A DNA stretch of 64,000 nucleotides from Cricetomys ansorgei (GCA_026225945.1 JAMJFZ010000770.1:3844001-3908000); one strand, 5' to 3'. Counted from the stretch's first letter, positions 45,152-56,059 are shown. Notes: generated by a model from the sequence alone, not told the origin. Program-made: numbers and translations.

Positions 45152-45655
45152 CCCTGTTCAAAGTTTTGCTTTCCAGGGTTTTAATCAGCTATGGCCTTGA
45201 AAATTATTAAAGGACAAGTTCCAGAAATAAAGGACTCATGGATTTTAAATTGTGAAACGTTTTGAGTAACATTGTGAGATCCCCTACTGTTCTCCATCCT
45301 TTCTTGAACATCTGTCACCCTTTCTTCCAGGGTACCTGTAGTATATGCTGTCTACCCATTATTAACTCCTGGTTATCAGATTGGCTGTCAAAATATCATG
45401 GTGTTTGCATGGAAGTAGCTTTATTTTATTTAATGGTAGACCCAAATACAACAGTAGTGTTGCTAGCAATTCAAATATGCCAAATAAAAGCCATAAGAAG
45501 ATGTGTGTTACCAAGTAAAAGGTGAATGCTCTCCAGTGTATGTTGAGGTTACCAGGGTCTATTGTAGGTAGAATTAACGATGACCCACATCAAATAGCAT
45601 AGAGGCTTTGGAACTATATACAGTTTTGGCATTCACTAGAGACCTGGACACTCTT
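45152..45655 (+). mobile_element. Tigger-type (pogo/Tc1-mariner) DNA transposon relic, internally deleted
   Basis: The left part (about 45160-45530) follows a Tigger 5' end: 'cttgaaaattattaaaggac', 'aagttccagaaataaaggac', 'ggttatcagattggctgtca', 'agctttattttatttaatgg'. An ATG at 45433 opens the former transposase frame, with 'tgctagcaattcaaatatgc' still recognisable. At about 45600-45655 sequence like the 3' end follows ('ctttggaactatatacagtt', 'ggcattcactagagacctgg'). Almost the whole transposase is missing, so this is a non-autonomous derivative or deletion remnant. Subfamily uncertain. Confidence 0.75.
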
Positions 45656-45792
45656 TGTTGAAGGGGTCTGCTTGAGCGAAGCCCAACAGAACACCAAATA
45701 CCTGCTTGACCCAGGATGCCAAACGCAGATCATGTGATTCCCAGCCCAGTGCTTCTGCCTGGGACCTTCACGCTGACCGCATTTTATTACGG

Positions 45793-46040
45793 TGTAAGTT
45801 TATTTCCTGTTTTGGTAAAATACCCCAACAAAAGCAACTTAAGGAAAGAAGGATACAGTCTGGGTCACTGAGGCAGGGAAGTCGCAGCGGCTCGAGGCAG
45901 CCGGCCATATTACATCCACAGTCAAGAAGCAGAGAGCAAAGACTGCTTGCGCTGAGCTAACCTTTCTCTTACGCAGTCCAGATCCCAAGCCTTGGGAATG
46001 TGGGCATGTCTTCCCACTTCAACTTGGTCAAAATAATTCC
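45793..46040 (-). mobile_element. MaLR-type LTR fragment, antisense
   Basis: Antisense MaLR features: 'ttggtaaaataccccaacaa', 'aagcaacttaaggaaagaag', 'gaggcagccggccatattac', 'atccacagtcaagaagcaga', 'ccaagccttgggaatgtggg'. Directly followed by a B2 SINE. Confidence 0.7.
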
Positions 46041-46262
46041 TGGGGCTAGAGAAACGACTAGATGGTTAAAAGCACTTGATGCTCTTCCAGAGGATCAAGT
46101 TCAATTCACAGAACACACTTAGAGCGGCTCACAAGTGCCTGTGACTCCAGCTCCAGGAGATCCTATGGTCTTCCTGCCTCCATGAGCAGCAACCCACATG
46201 TGGCATTCCTAAACTCACACAGTCACATACACATAAATGAAAACAAATATTTTAAAAAATAG
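46041..46262 (+). mobile_element. B2 SINE
   Basis: Nearly complete: 'ggggctagagaaacgactag', 'atggttaaaagcacttgatg', 'ctcttccagaggatcaagtt', 'caattcacagaacacac' (B box region), 'agcggctcacaagtgcctgt', 'gactccagctccaggagatc', and an A-rich end 'acataaatgaaaacaaatat'. Pol III promoter boxes are diverged. Confidence 0.9.
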
Positions 46263-46604
46263 CAATTCACATACAAGTCTGCCATGCGGCCTGACTCACA
46301 GACAGGTCTCCACCTTGAGCTGATAATTGAAATCACCCATGATATTTGTCGCTCCTTCTGACTGAAAACCTCCACCAGTGCCTGGCTCTAGGCAGATAAA
46401 GATGGAGGTCATGGTACAGAAAAGAGCCCCACAGGAGAGACAAAGAGGTGGCTTGGTGTCAGTGAATGAGCCATGACTTTTAAAGCAGGACATAGCTTCT
46501 CATCTGGCTGCAAAACAGAGGTATGACACAAGAAGGCAGGTATGACATTCTTATCTCCAGCCGTCTCCACTGACTTCACCATGCTAAAACAGGCCTGGTG
46601 CACA
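46263..46604. other. Unique non-coding sequence
   Basis: No gene or repeat recognised. Confidence 0.4.
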
Positions 46605-46700
46605 ATAGCCACCTAGCAGTGTGATCCTGGCAAGTGACTTGTTTTGTAGTTTGTTGTGTGGCTTTTCCTGGGGAGAAGTAAATAAGGCCTATGAACCATG
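46605..46700 (+). mobile_element. MIR SINE fragment
   Basis: 'gtgtgatcctggcaagtgac' matches the MIR 'gtgtgaccttgggcaagt' block. Rest diverged. Confidence 0.5.
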
Positions 46701-47625
46701 CATGGGACACGAGCATACTAAAGGAAAGACTCCACTCAAGTCTAGCTTGGTGGACCTAAATATTTGCTGGGTTACTTACTAGAATAAGGGTGACTTAAAA
46801 GCAGCTGTATCACCACAAAGCCCATGCCATGCACCCCTGGAGCTCCCTGACCACCCTGCAGGCAGCTTTCCACCACTCCCTGAAGCTGTATACTGTGTGC
46901 ATAACCTTGGGGAGGGGTCTTGGGAATGCTCTGAGTTCTGTGAGCTTCCTGCATCTCACATGCTACTCTCCTTCCTCTCCTAGGAACTGCTGCTGTTCCT
47001 CTACACGCCTCCACCTCCATTCCCTTCCTCGGAGTCTCCTCCAGGCCCAAGAACTCAGATTTCATCACAGGAAACCTTGACCTATAGAAAGATGTCTGAG
47101 ATTATGTGCATGGCGTTATCAGCCTAGCCCAGACATTGGGGCAGACTGGGGCAGAGTTCAGCTTCCTGTAAAGCCTCTTATACATCTGGCTCTGTGAACT
47201 TCCTACCTCCAAGTCTGAAGGAATCAAATGAAGTGACCTTGATTTTCTGATCTAGTAAGTAGATGCTTATTTCTTCAGGTTAACATGAAATAGTGCTGCC
47301 ACACTGAATAGGTGAGAGTCCTAACAATTCTGTGTATTTCAAAGTCTTGGAGGCCTGCTGTGGGAATCCAGTTACCTGCTCCTGGCTTAAAGGCAGTGGG
47401 GCAGGCATCACTAGCCTACAGAAACTTCCTTAAAAAGAGCAGAGACCAGGCCTCAGGAACAATGGGATCCAGGCACCCACATGTTCCAGGTGTGCCATCC
47501 AGTGTCCATCCTGTTTTCTCTCACTGCTGACTCTAGTCTCCAGTGTTAGGTTCTCAAGAGTACAAAATGCTCCCTGCAGTGACCTCTGCCTCATATCTAA
47601 ACAAACAAGTACAAATAAAAGGATT
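46701..47625. other. Unique non-coding sequence
   Basis: No gene or repeat recognised. Confidence 0.4.
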
Positions 47626-47965
47626 TGGGGCTGAGAAGGTAACTCAGTCAGTGAAGTGTTCACTGAATAAGCTTCATCTCCAGAATTCATGTTAACAAAC
47701 AAAACCAAAACAACGACAAGATACTAAAAAGCAAAATCCAACCTGGAGTGCTGGTATGTGCTTGTCATTCCAGTGTTGATGGAGGCTTGACAGCCGGTTC
47801 CTGGGCTCACTGACCATCAGCCAGCCTGCTTGGTAAGCTCTCCTCAATGAGAAACTGCCCCCAAAACACTGTGGGTGGCACCTGAGGAGTGACAGCTGAG
47901 GTTGACCTCTGGTCTCTGAGTTTCCATTCAACATCCAGCTGGATTTATCCCACACACAGCTTAGC
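47626..47965 (+). mobile_element. B3-type SINE with internal A-rich insertion
   Basis: Head 'ggggctgagaaggtaactca', 'gtcagtgaagtgttcactga'; an A-rich patch at 47693-47738; then 'ctggtatgtgcttgtcattc', 'cagtgttgatggaggcttga', 'cagccagcctgcttggtaag', 'caatgagaaactgcccccaa' and 'gctgaggttgacctctggtc'. Diverged but complete in layout. Confidence 0.8.
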
Positions 47966-48321
47966 CACACTCCTCAACCACTTGTTCCTACAAGCTGGAC
48001 AACCTAGCCATTGGCCATCGACAGTGCCATTAGCTTGGCAATAAGGAAAGGGAGAAAAGCATCAGGGCACCTCTCTGTCCTATATTGCAGGAAGCATCTG
48101 ACGCCAGGTCAGTCGTAGAGCAAGTCAGGTAATAGGAAAGGATGCCGTGTATCCACAGATCATGCTGAAGGTCAGTGAAACAGACAAACCTCTGTTTCAG
48201 ACGTTACAAGCCTGGATCCTCATTGTGGGTTGAAACCAAGGCTGCCTGCAGATAGAGCATGATATATACACCGTGGGCAGATCAGTGCTATTTGGGATTC
48301 CGTACCTTCCCTGCTCCTAGT

Positions 48322-48486
48322 GCTGTGTTTTGTTTTGTTTTGTTTGAGACAGGATCTTACTATGCAGTTATGACTGTCCTGGAACTCACTATGTAGACCA
48401 GGCTAGCCTCAGACTCACAGAAATTTGACTGCCTCTGCCTTCTGAGTACTGAGGGATTAAAGTCCTGTGCCACCACATCCAGTTCT
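48322..48486 (-). mobile_element. B1 SINE, antisense
   Basis: The plus strand is the reverse of B1: T/G tail (GTTTT)n at about 48327-48344, 'gagacaggatcttactatgc', 'ctgtcctggaactcactatg', 'tagaccaggctagcctcaga', 'gattaaagtcctgtgccacc'. Close to full length and only moderately diverged. Confidence 0.92.
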
Positions 48487-48549
48487 CTGCCCCTGTATTG
48501 ATCTACCAAATAAGTGGCTCTGACTCTACAGGAGGACCCTGTCCAGCTC

Positions 48550-48920
48550 CTCAGTTCTCTCCCTCATTGAGGTTCCAGCTCCAGTTCAGCCATAGCAGCA
48601 CTTGCAATATGCTTCCTTCTGGGGATGGTGCATGCTGTTCCCCTCCTGGAGCGCTCCACTTCAGCTAACCCAATACTTGACTTTGTCCTCAAATCACATG
48701 CAAAAAGAGACCTTCCCTACCATCCCATTAAATCTGACTTTGTGCCCCTAAACAATCCATCCTAAGATGAACTCATTTTTCCCCATACCACTTGTGATTG
48801 TCTAGAATCTCCTACTTAATGAACTGCCCAGTTTATTGCCTGCCTTTCCCACTAGAAAGCATCCATACGGGTGGCACTATGTCTTCTCTGCTGGCCCTTA
48901 CTCTTAAAGCTTTGTGGCCT
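48550..48920 (+). mobile_element. L2 LINE 3' region
   Basis: Follows the L2 3' order: 'acatgcaaaaagagaccttc', 'cctaccatcccattaaatct', 'ccacttgtgattgtctagaa', 'tgcccagtttattgcctgcc', 'tttcccactagaaagcatcc'. Ancient mammalian LINE with no coding capacity. Confidence 0.65.
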
Positions 48921-49144
48921 AGATGGGGCCCTCCACAGGTAAGTCAAGCAAATGAGCAGTTGCAATAAAATAGCGTCTCAGAGTTAGATGGAGTTAGGAA
49001 TCCCTCAGCATAGGTGAAGCAGAGATTGTCTGTGACGTTCTTGTCTATGGAAACAAATTAGGAAGCTCAAAACCGGGAAGTCAGCATAATCAGGTATGAT
49101 ACCATGGGAGAAATACCTTACAGAGTAACAGGAAAATGAAGGTA
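48921..49144. other. Unique non-coding sequence
   Basis: Nothing recognised. Confidence 0.35.
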
Positions 49145-49432
49145 GGTGTATTAATTACTGGTCTCATTACTGTGACCAGATCCCAGGCAGAGGCAACTTA
49201 ATTCTGGCTCGTGGTTCCAAGCCATCTTGGCAGAGAGGGCAGAGCAGCAGGAGCATGAGATGGCTGGTCAGAGGAAGCAGTACCCAGGTATAAGCCCCAG
49301 GCCTGCACTTAGTTGCCTACATCTTCCAGCTACAGAGGTCTACAACCTTCCCAGCACCATCAGCTGGGAGCCAAGTTTCTAAACACGTGAACCCATATGG
49401 ACATTTCAGATACAAACTACAACACTAGGTGA
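49145..49432 (-). mobile_element. MaLR-type LTR, antisense
   Basis: Antisense MaLR order: 'tctcattactgtgaccagat', 'ggcaacttaattctggctcg', 'cagagcagcaggagcatgag', 'cagcaccatcagctgggagc', 'tctaaacacgtgaacccata'. Nearly full length. Confidence 0.75.
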
Positions 49433-49477
49433 ACAGTTTTGTTTACAATAGTGTCAAAAAAGAATTCTGGAAATTCA

Positions 49478-49672
49478 GGGTGAGTGGGGTGGCCGAGAGG
49501 ATAAAGGTACTTGCCACCTTAGGCTCGTGACCTGAGTTCAATCCCTGGAGCCTACAAAATGGTAGAAAGAGAACTGACTTCCTAAAGTTGACCTCTGAAC
49601 TCCACACATGTACTCTAGCGCACACACATACTCACACACACACTTCTAATTTAAAAAGAAATTCTCGAACTC
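49478..49672 (+). mobile_element. B2/B3-type SINE with CA-rich tail
   Basis: Head 'gtggggtggccgagaggata', 'aaggtacttgccaccttagg', B-box-like 'gacctgagttcaatccctgg', 'gagaactgacttcctaaagt', 'tgacctctgaactccacaca', and a CA-rich tail at 49618-49642. Confidence 0.85.
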
Positions 49673-49689
49673 ATTTTATAAAAGAAACA

Positions 49690-51255
49690 CAAAGTCTGCA
49701 CTCCGAAAATGACCAAGCTGTTGAAGGAAATGAAAGCTCCAACACAACACTGGTATGGTGGGAACATTCCCACACCATACATGGATTCAACACAGTTCCC
49801 AGCAAATCTCAGCTGGCTTCTTTGCGGGGCTGGACAAGTTGATCTTAAAACTTACTTGAAGCTCAGAATAACCAAAGTTGGAGGACTCACACTTCCTGAT
49901 TTCAAAGTGTACGTCCAAGTTATAGTAATCAAGACAGTGTGGGATTGGCTTAAGAACAAACATGGAGATTAATTGAGTCAAATTGAGAATCCAGAAAGAT
50001 GTCCTCATACTGACAGTCAATTCATCTTTGGAAAAGGTGTCAAAACATAATTCATGGAGAAGTAATCGTCTCCTCAACAAAATGGTTCTGGGACAACATG
50101 CAGAAGGACAAAATTGGAACCCGACATCACTCCGTATGTAAAAATACCCAAAACTGGATCAAAGTTCCAAATTTAAAAGCTAAAACTAGAAACCACTTAG
50201 AAGAAAACATTGGGGTAAATGTTTTGTGCTCTCAGATTGGACGATGGTTTCTTAGATATGACCCCAAACACAGAAACAACAAAATTAAAAAATAGACACA
50301 TTTGGCTTTACTAAAAAGTAAAACTGTGTGCTTCAAAGAATATCATTAAAAAATGAGGAAAAGAGAGACCCACCAAATGGGAGGATATATGTGCAAATCA
50401 GATCTACTAAGAGATATGCAGTAAATATAAATAACTCTGACAACTCTATAATAAACTGACATTCCCACTAAAAAGAAGTGAAGAATTAGAATGGACATTT
50501 CTCCATAGAAAGACCTATAAATGGTCAACATGAACTGAGAAGATGTTCAGTATCATGTACCTTCAGAAAAAACACAAACTGGAACCAGGGTCTTACTCCT
50601 TGATACCAAGTGGGAAAGCTCAAATTGACAAATCAATTAATAGCAACAAATATCTAGAAACAAAGAAAGAAAGAATCTTACCATATCCCTAGTCAGAGTG
50701 GAAAAATCTGTTTTGAAAAGAGTCTGACAGTTCCTCATACCATGAAACAGAGCTACCATGTGACACAGCAACCCTATTCCTAGGTACATACTGACAAGAA
50801 ATGAATCACAGGTCCACACAAGAAGAATGCACACAAATGTGCATAGCAACGTTATTCCAAAGACATATCCTGCTGTGGAATATTACTCAGCTGTAACAAG
50901 AAACAGAGCACTGACTCAAGTTAGCATATGGTTGAACAAGGTAAACATTACCCTAAGTGGGAGATGGCAGTCACAAAGGCACATACAATTTACGGTTCCG
51001 TTCATATGAAACATTCGGAACTCAGAACGCCAACCTAAAATCAGCAAAAATAAAACTGGGTAGGGTGCCTAGTGCTAGGGCAAGCAGGGGAGATGGGCAG
51101 GCCATGACTACAGAGCATAGAATCTCCTCTCGTCTGAGGAAATACCCTGGGTTTGTTTATGGAGGTGGTAGAACAGTACCAAACGTACTTAGAGTCACTG
51201 GATGTCAACTTCCAGTGGGTGAGTAATGTAGCCTATGATCTATAGTCTATCATTA
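49690..51255 (+). mobile_element. L1 LINE 3' end (ORF2 C-terminal region plus 3' UTR)
   Basis: About 1.5 kb in sense orientation. Landmarks in order: 'aataaccaaagttggaggac', 'tcacacttcctgatttcaaa', 'tagtaatcaagacagtgtgg', 'caaaatggttctgggacaac', 'aactagaaaccacttagaag', 'gatttctt..' equivalents, 'caaatgggaggatatatgtg', 'atggacatttctccatagaa', 'cagcaaccctattcctaggt', 'tgtgcatagcaacgttattc', 'ctgtggaatattactcagct'. A 3' UTR like that of L1M elements ends near 51240. Frames are broken throughout. Confidence 0.88.
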
Positions 51256-51884
51256 TAATTGTTCATAGAGAACAGAGGAGAAATAACTGTGCTGGCCAGC
51301 ACAGGAAGTAGAGGCTCAGTAACTTGTTTTCTAGAATCATGGATGACCCATCAGCACAGCCATCCTGGTGTGTGGGGAGACCCTCACTGCAAGAGAGTAA
51401 GTAAGGCCAATTTTCTGACACTTGGAGGAAAGCACTGCAAAGTTGGAGCCTGAGAAGGTATGGTATCTGGAGAGTTCTAATCCCAGACCTCATGTGGCCT
51501 TCAGTGGATTGCAGGAGCTACCTGCAAAGCATGTCAAGAAACAGGTGAACAAGATTGTCTGAGCTCCCCAAGATAGAATGCCTTATCCCTAGGATGATTC
51601 ACATGGGTAAAGAGTCTCCAGCATTTGCCCATCAACTATAGTTCAGTTCCTCCCTTCTCAAAAGACAGGAAAAGTCTGTCCCTGATGAGAAAAGAAGGAC
51701 CGGTGCCTAGGGTGCAAGGTGGACCAAGGACATCTTGGACTGGCTCCCACACACACAGCTATGCCTCCTTGTTCCTCACATCTTCCTGATGTGCAGGCTC
51801 TTACAGAGCTGGGGCTGGCATCCAGGTAGGGTGGCTCAAGAGAAAGTGTCTGATCATGAGTTGGCTCTGAGCAGCTCACCTGCC
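51256..51884. other. Unique non-coding sequence
   Basis: No gene or repeat recognised. Confidence 0.4.
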
Positions 51885-52040
51885 CTTTCCATTCTAACTT
51901 CCCTCATCAGAGTCCGGAGGTGCTGTGGGAGAAGAATGGTGATCTTCATTGAATGGATGTCGAGGGTGAAACTCAGAGAGGCTAAGTCCCTGGTCCAGAT
52001 TCACCATATCAGACCCAGGACCCCACACCAGCTCTCTCTA
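51885..52040 (-). mobile_element. MIR SINE fragment, antisense
   Basis: 'gatcttcattgaatggatgt', 'gaaactcagagaggctaagt', 'ccctggtccagattcaccat' follow the antisense MIR order. Confidence 0.6.
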
Positions 52041-52497
52041 GTTCCGGGACCTATACTCAGCCCACACAGTTTGGGGGCTTCACCAAAGGACAATTTTTCT
52101 TTCCCTCTCTTCCTCCTCTTCCCTCTTTTCAACCCCACCACACGCAAGCAGGAATGGTGAAGTAAAGCACTGATCTAAAGGAAAGAATATTGGGATGTCC
52201 CTGCAGCCTTCAGTGGGCTACCCAACCCACACCAGCCAGCTCCTGCTGTCATGTTCCTTCCTTTCTGCCATGGCTAACCATCCAGAGAACACTCACGATG
52301 TTATTGCCTCTGATTCTTCACTGTCCTCTCTTGGACCCTGTGCAACACGCTCTACCAGAGTGTGCCGACTCCAGGGGCACTAAAACGTCCTCGCAGCAGC
52401 CCAGCGGTCTGAGCCTTCGGTCAAGTGCTTCCCAGTGCACCCCTGCTGACTCCACTCCTCCTTCTGGTGTGCTGTCCCTCTGACTCTTTATTTCATC
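52041..52497. other. Unique non-coding sequence
   Basis: Pyrimidine-rich around 52095-52135; otherwise nothing recognised. Confidence 0.35.
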
Positions 52498-52622
52498 CCC
52501 TCTATTTTGAGGCAGAGTCTCACTCCGTAGCCCAGACAGGCTCAAATTCAGTATATAACTCAGGATTCCCCCTACTTCTGCCTCCCAAGTGCTGGGATTC
52601 CAGGCCTGTGAAATCGCTCTAG
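52498..52622 (-). mobile_element. B1-like SINE, antisense
   Basis: 'gaggcagagtctcactccgt', 'agcccagacaggctcaaatt', 'cttctgcctcccaagtgctg', 'ggattccaggcctgtga' are the reverse of a B1/PB1 monomer. Old copy. Confidence 0.85.
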
Positions 52623-53039
52623 TCCTCTCCTGACTCCCTAGCAAATAATTTCTGTGGTTTTTTGATATCTCCTCTTTGTCTCCCACTGCAGCAAAGTTGA
52701 CTTTCTGACTCTCTCTGCCCCAAGGGCAGAGAAGCACTCATCGGGTGCTTCAGCACATAGGCAAGGCTGAGCTTCAGAGAAGGAGTGATGGCCACAGGTC
52801 AACCAGCATGTGAGTGGGAAGACTCTACAGCCTTCCCCATGGTTCTTCAGAAGTCCTGCAGCTGTGAGCCATGGTTGTCAGATTATTCTGCACCTGGGGT
52901 TGACCTTGATCTCCCTCCTCTCCTCCCTATCCATTCTCTTCCTCCTTCCCACCCCCTTCCTTTCTAGATTCCTGAGTCACCATGTATAGAGTACGTGTGC
53001 CCCATGTAGGTGGTACCGGGGAAGGATGCAGGGAAGCAC
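52623..53039. other. Unique sequence with a weak MIR-like patch
   Basis: 'gcttcagagaaggagtgatg' then 'ccacaggtcaaccagc' near 52771-52810 may be antisense MIR. Otherwise nothing recognised. Confidence 0.35.
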
Positions 53040-53515
53040 TATCACTGTCTTGCTGTCTTCCTTCACCCCTGACCCATTCATGTTCCACCTCCGGGGATCA
53101 CTCACCTCATAAGAGAGTCCTTCACCCTTGTACTGTCTAGGTCCTTCACTCAGCCCTGTTTCAGGACCTTGAACCACACTGATCCCTTCTACTTGGCCTT
53201 GCTTGTGCACAGGCAACACTTCCTGTTTGAAGTGCTGTTCCCTCTGCCCCTTAACCATTCTTGCAGGCATCTGCTCACATCTACAAGTAAACCCATTCCT
53301 TGTGGGAGCCTGTCAACACCCCTCATGGCCAACAACTGTCACCTGGTACAGGTGTCACTGGGTGATAGCTGGTGGCAGTCTGGCTGCTGTGCGGTGTTTT
53401 CCTTTACCATAATGAAATCTCCCCAGGTGCAAACATCACGGCCTTTTGACTTTATATCTCCAGAATACATCAGCATCCTGACCTACCAGCCATGCTTAAT
53501 ACACGCTTGTGGATA
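53040..53515 (+). mobile_element. L2 LINE 3' region
   Basis: L2-like order: 'cctgtttgaagtgctgttcc', 'ctctgccccttaaccattct', then a diverged middle and 'gcatcctgacctaccagcca' leading to 'tgcttaatacacgcttgtgg'. Boundary uncertain. Confidence 0.5.
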
Positions 53516-54049
53516 AAATAAGCATTCTCACTTCTATCAGACGTTGAGCAAACCTTTCCACTGTTCCACACACATTCCTCCCGCAGTAGGATTTGAGCAA
53601 AATTTAGGTTCTAATGGTCAGGGCTTTTCCTCTGCTGAGTCATCAGCCAATCCCATTCAATGGGAGATGAAAAGGAGCCTCTTTCTGCAACCACTACCTT
53701 CTCAATGCTTTTTGACTCTGTTAAACCTGTAAACATCCTGGTCTCCCACAGGAGACTCAAGTGGGAAGGAGCCAAAAAGAGAATCAGCTTCTGACCTGTG
53801 TCAGCACTGCAAAACCCCCTGTGAAAATTTCCAGTTAAGTCCCTGGGAAAGGCTGGGTGTGAGTCACATCTGTGACTTGTGATACTGACAAAGTTTTAGG
53901 GTGGTCATAGGTCAGACAAGGTGCAACCATATCTACCCAAGCTAACTTCCTCAGACCAAACCCTGCGCTGTCTACAAGCAGGACCCTGTCCTCAAAGTGC
54001 TATGAGAACAGGTTTAAGTAGGTAAAATATATCTGTCTGGGCCCTGACT
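53516..54049. other. Unique non-coding sequence
   Basis: No gene or repeat recognised. Confidence 0.4.
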
Positions 54050-54370
54050 TCTGACACTCAAGCTCTAATCAAGAAAAAGAATAGTCCATCAGAAAATCAG
54101 CTAATTATATTGGAGGGCTGACTCAGTCTGCCGGGGTTTCCTGAGTATTTTAAAAGCATTAAATTATTTACTTCCCACAATAACCCTGGAGTGGCATGCT
54201 GGAGCCAGCTCCTATTAGCTCCCAGGAGCCAGTTGTTAAGTTTTCAGAAGTTTTATAAGCTGGGTGTTAAATACAGCTATTATTTAAAAATTAGATTATA
54301 CAAACCCATAATTAAATAAATTATATGAAAAACAAAAGTAGTAAATACTCAGAACTCCTCACTTGCCCAC
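54050..54370. promoter_or_regulatory. AT-rich island: enhancer candidate or ancient repeat
   Basis: Contains TAATTA (54102-54107), an AP-1/MAF-like GCTGACTCAG (54117-54126), and a very AT-rich block at about 54225-54350 with 'cagctattatttaaaaatta', 'cataattaaataaattatat' and 'gtagtaaatactcagaactc'. The second block has the feel of an ancient dispersed repeat; the first looks like a regulatory island. Without alignment I cannot tell whether this is a conserved element, an exapted repeat, or neither. Confidence 0.35.
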
Positions 54371-54604
54371 AATCTGTCTGTGTCTCGCTGCCCGCACTTC
54401 GAGGTTGTTTCCGTCAACAGTGTCTGCCTGGTGGAAACACGACACAGCAGGGGCCACCAAGCATCTCCTTCCAAGTCTGAGTTTGGTGGCGTCACTATGA
54501 ACACAGATGAAGGTTACAAAGCCTGGGCTTGGTTTCCTTGCTGTGGTTAATTTTTCTAGATGGAAAAAAGTGGGGGAAAATATTTACCATCATGTGTGAT
54601 GTTC
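54371..54604. other. Unique non-coding sequence
   Basis: Nothing recognised. Confidence 0.35.
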
Positions 54605-54825
54605 TTCAGGAGTCATCCACCTGGGTTTTTGAGGTTTTCCTAAACCCGGGGCTGGCTCAGTAGGCCCTGATATCTGGTCAGTAAGCACCAGGAATCCTCC
54701 ATTTCTCCACCTACCAGAAACTGGGACACAAATGTGTCTACCACATCTGGCTCTTTTTCCTGGGTTCTGGGGATCAAATCCACACCCTTAAACTGGCTGA
54801 ACTACATCTCTTACTCTAGACTCTT
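54605..54825 (-). mobile_element. B3-type SINE, antisense
   Basis: Reverse complement: 'agagtaagagatgtagttca', 'gggtgtggatttgatcccca', 'gaacccaggaaaaagagcca', 'ggaggattcctggtgcttac', 'tgaccagatatcagggccta'. No CA tail visible. Confidence 0.72.
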
Positions 54826-55017
54826 CTTCGACTTTTCAACATGGACTCAACAGCTGCCACTCTCTAGGGAGTACCGGGCTTTCAACAGTGGATTGGGGGT
54901 TGCTGAGGCTGCTGTGCTAGGAACACACTTCCTAGATCAGAAACTCGATTCTCTGCCTCTTCAGTTGTAGACCAGCACTGTTGGATTACCCAGGACCCAC
55001 CATGAAAGCAAACTTAA

Positions 55018-55018
55018 T

Positions 55019-55064
<46 letters not shown>

Positions 55065-55258
55065 GTGCACTTTTCTGTCAAGAACCTTGGGTAATGTAGT
55101 TCCCCAAATTCAGGTGCTATCAGGGACTCCTGCCTCCCTTAACGCCTATCCACACGCTAGATAGCAAAATAGCTTTCACTGATCCTATCTGAGGGCTGTT
55201 GAATTCAAACCCAGGTTCCCTACATGACAGCTGTACAAAGCCTCCAGCCTTTCTGGAG
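55018..55258 (-). mobile_element. Diverged B3-type SINE, antisense, with TG/CG tail
   Basis: The head (reverse complement) is 'ggctggaggctttgtacagc', 'atgtagggaacctgggtttg', 'aattcaacagccctcagat'. The other end has 'aaccttgggtaatgtagttc' next to the alternating TG/CG tract, which would be the SINE tail. Confidence 0.55.
55022..55070. repeat. (TG)n(CG)n alternating purine-pyrimidine tract
   Basis: (TG)15 followed by GCGCGCGCGC and ACGCGTGCAC: 49 bp of unbroken purine-pyrimidine alternation with a CpG-rich end. Confidence 0.95.
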
Positions 55259-55299
55259 CTCAGCCTCCTTCTTACAAGTAGGGATGGGACTGGACTTAC

Positions 55300-55400
55300 T
55301 GCAAGCAGGCTCTGAGAGCCTCACGATTAACAAGGTACTGCACTTGACAGTGTCTGAACATAGTAGGTGCTCCAAGTGAGTGTCTGCTATTGTTATCACC
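55300..55400 (+). mobile_element. MIR SINE 3' fragment
   Basis: 'tgtctgaacatagtaggtgc' then 'tccaagtgagtgtctgctat' matches the end of MIR. Confidence 0.55.
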
Positions 55401-55429
55401 TGCTTGCTGTGCTCAGGCTCCCGCCCAAG

Positions 55430-55550
55430 TGTTCAGGCAGGTGTTAATTCACTTAATCTCTCCACAATCCTGCGAGAGCGGTGCTGCTATTAACCCCATT
55501 TACAGAGTCAGAGAGAGGCGATTAGGGTGGAACATATGAAATTGCTAGCT
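55430..55550 (-). mobile_element. MIR SINE fragment, antisense
   Basis: 'gtgttaattcacttaatctc', 'tccacaatcctgcgagagcg', 'taaccccatttacagagtca', 'gagagaggcgattagg' are antisense MIR landmarks. Sits 30 bp from a sense MIR. Confidence 0.68.
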
Positions 55551-55779
55551 TTGTGGGTCAAACATAGTTGTGGATCAGCAGTTGTCTGTGACTCACTGCG
55601 AGAAGGACTTCAGGCCTCAAAGCCTTGCAGCCTGCCTGAGCTGTGCACAGCCTGAACCTTTACTGGAGTCTCTACCTGACACGAGAGAGGCCATGCCCTC
55701 TCCTACACAGCACTAAGACAGTACTGCAGGCCTGTTTATACAACCAGTGCTCTGCTCATGTGGAAGATGAACATTCAGA
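55551..55779. other. Unique non-coding sequence
   Basis: Nothing recognised. Confidence 0.35.
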
Positions 55780-55900
55780 CTATTTTGTATCCCTTTCCCC
55801 TATATTTTCATATTCCCCTTCAGTGGCTGATACAAGCACCACCTCCTCTGTGACATCTCCCTGACTTCTCCAGCCAGAGGTACCAACCCATGTAAAGACT
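55780..55900 (+). mobile_element. L2/L3-like LINE fragment
   Basis: 'gcaccacctcctctgtgaca', 'tctccctgacttctccagcc' resemble the L2 3' region. Short. Confidence 0.42.
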
Positions 55901-56059
55901 CAGAGGGAGAAGTGGGACCTGATTACTCAGGGAACAGTGGCAAGCTTCCTACAGTTTAGTGCCAGATGTACTTTTGGCCAAGACTGTAAGGGCCTTGAGC
56001 ATGAAGAATAGGATTGAGAGGCCATGAGGAGGTTGGCTCCTCGCCATAAAACAGAGCTC

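Noticed and set aside
45262..45525. 87-codon frame as a possible gene
   Set aside because: Covers the Tigger 5' region and former transposase start; it ends early and is out of context for a functional gene.
49690..51255. Possible intact L1 ORF2 end
   Set aside because: Only short broken frames (60-97 codons) on either strand; no intact C-terminal domain.
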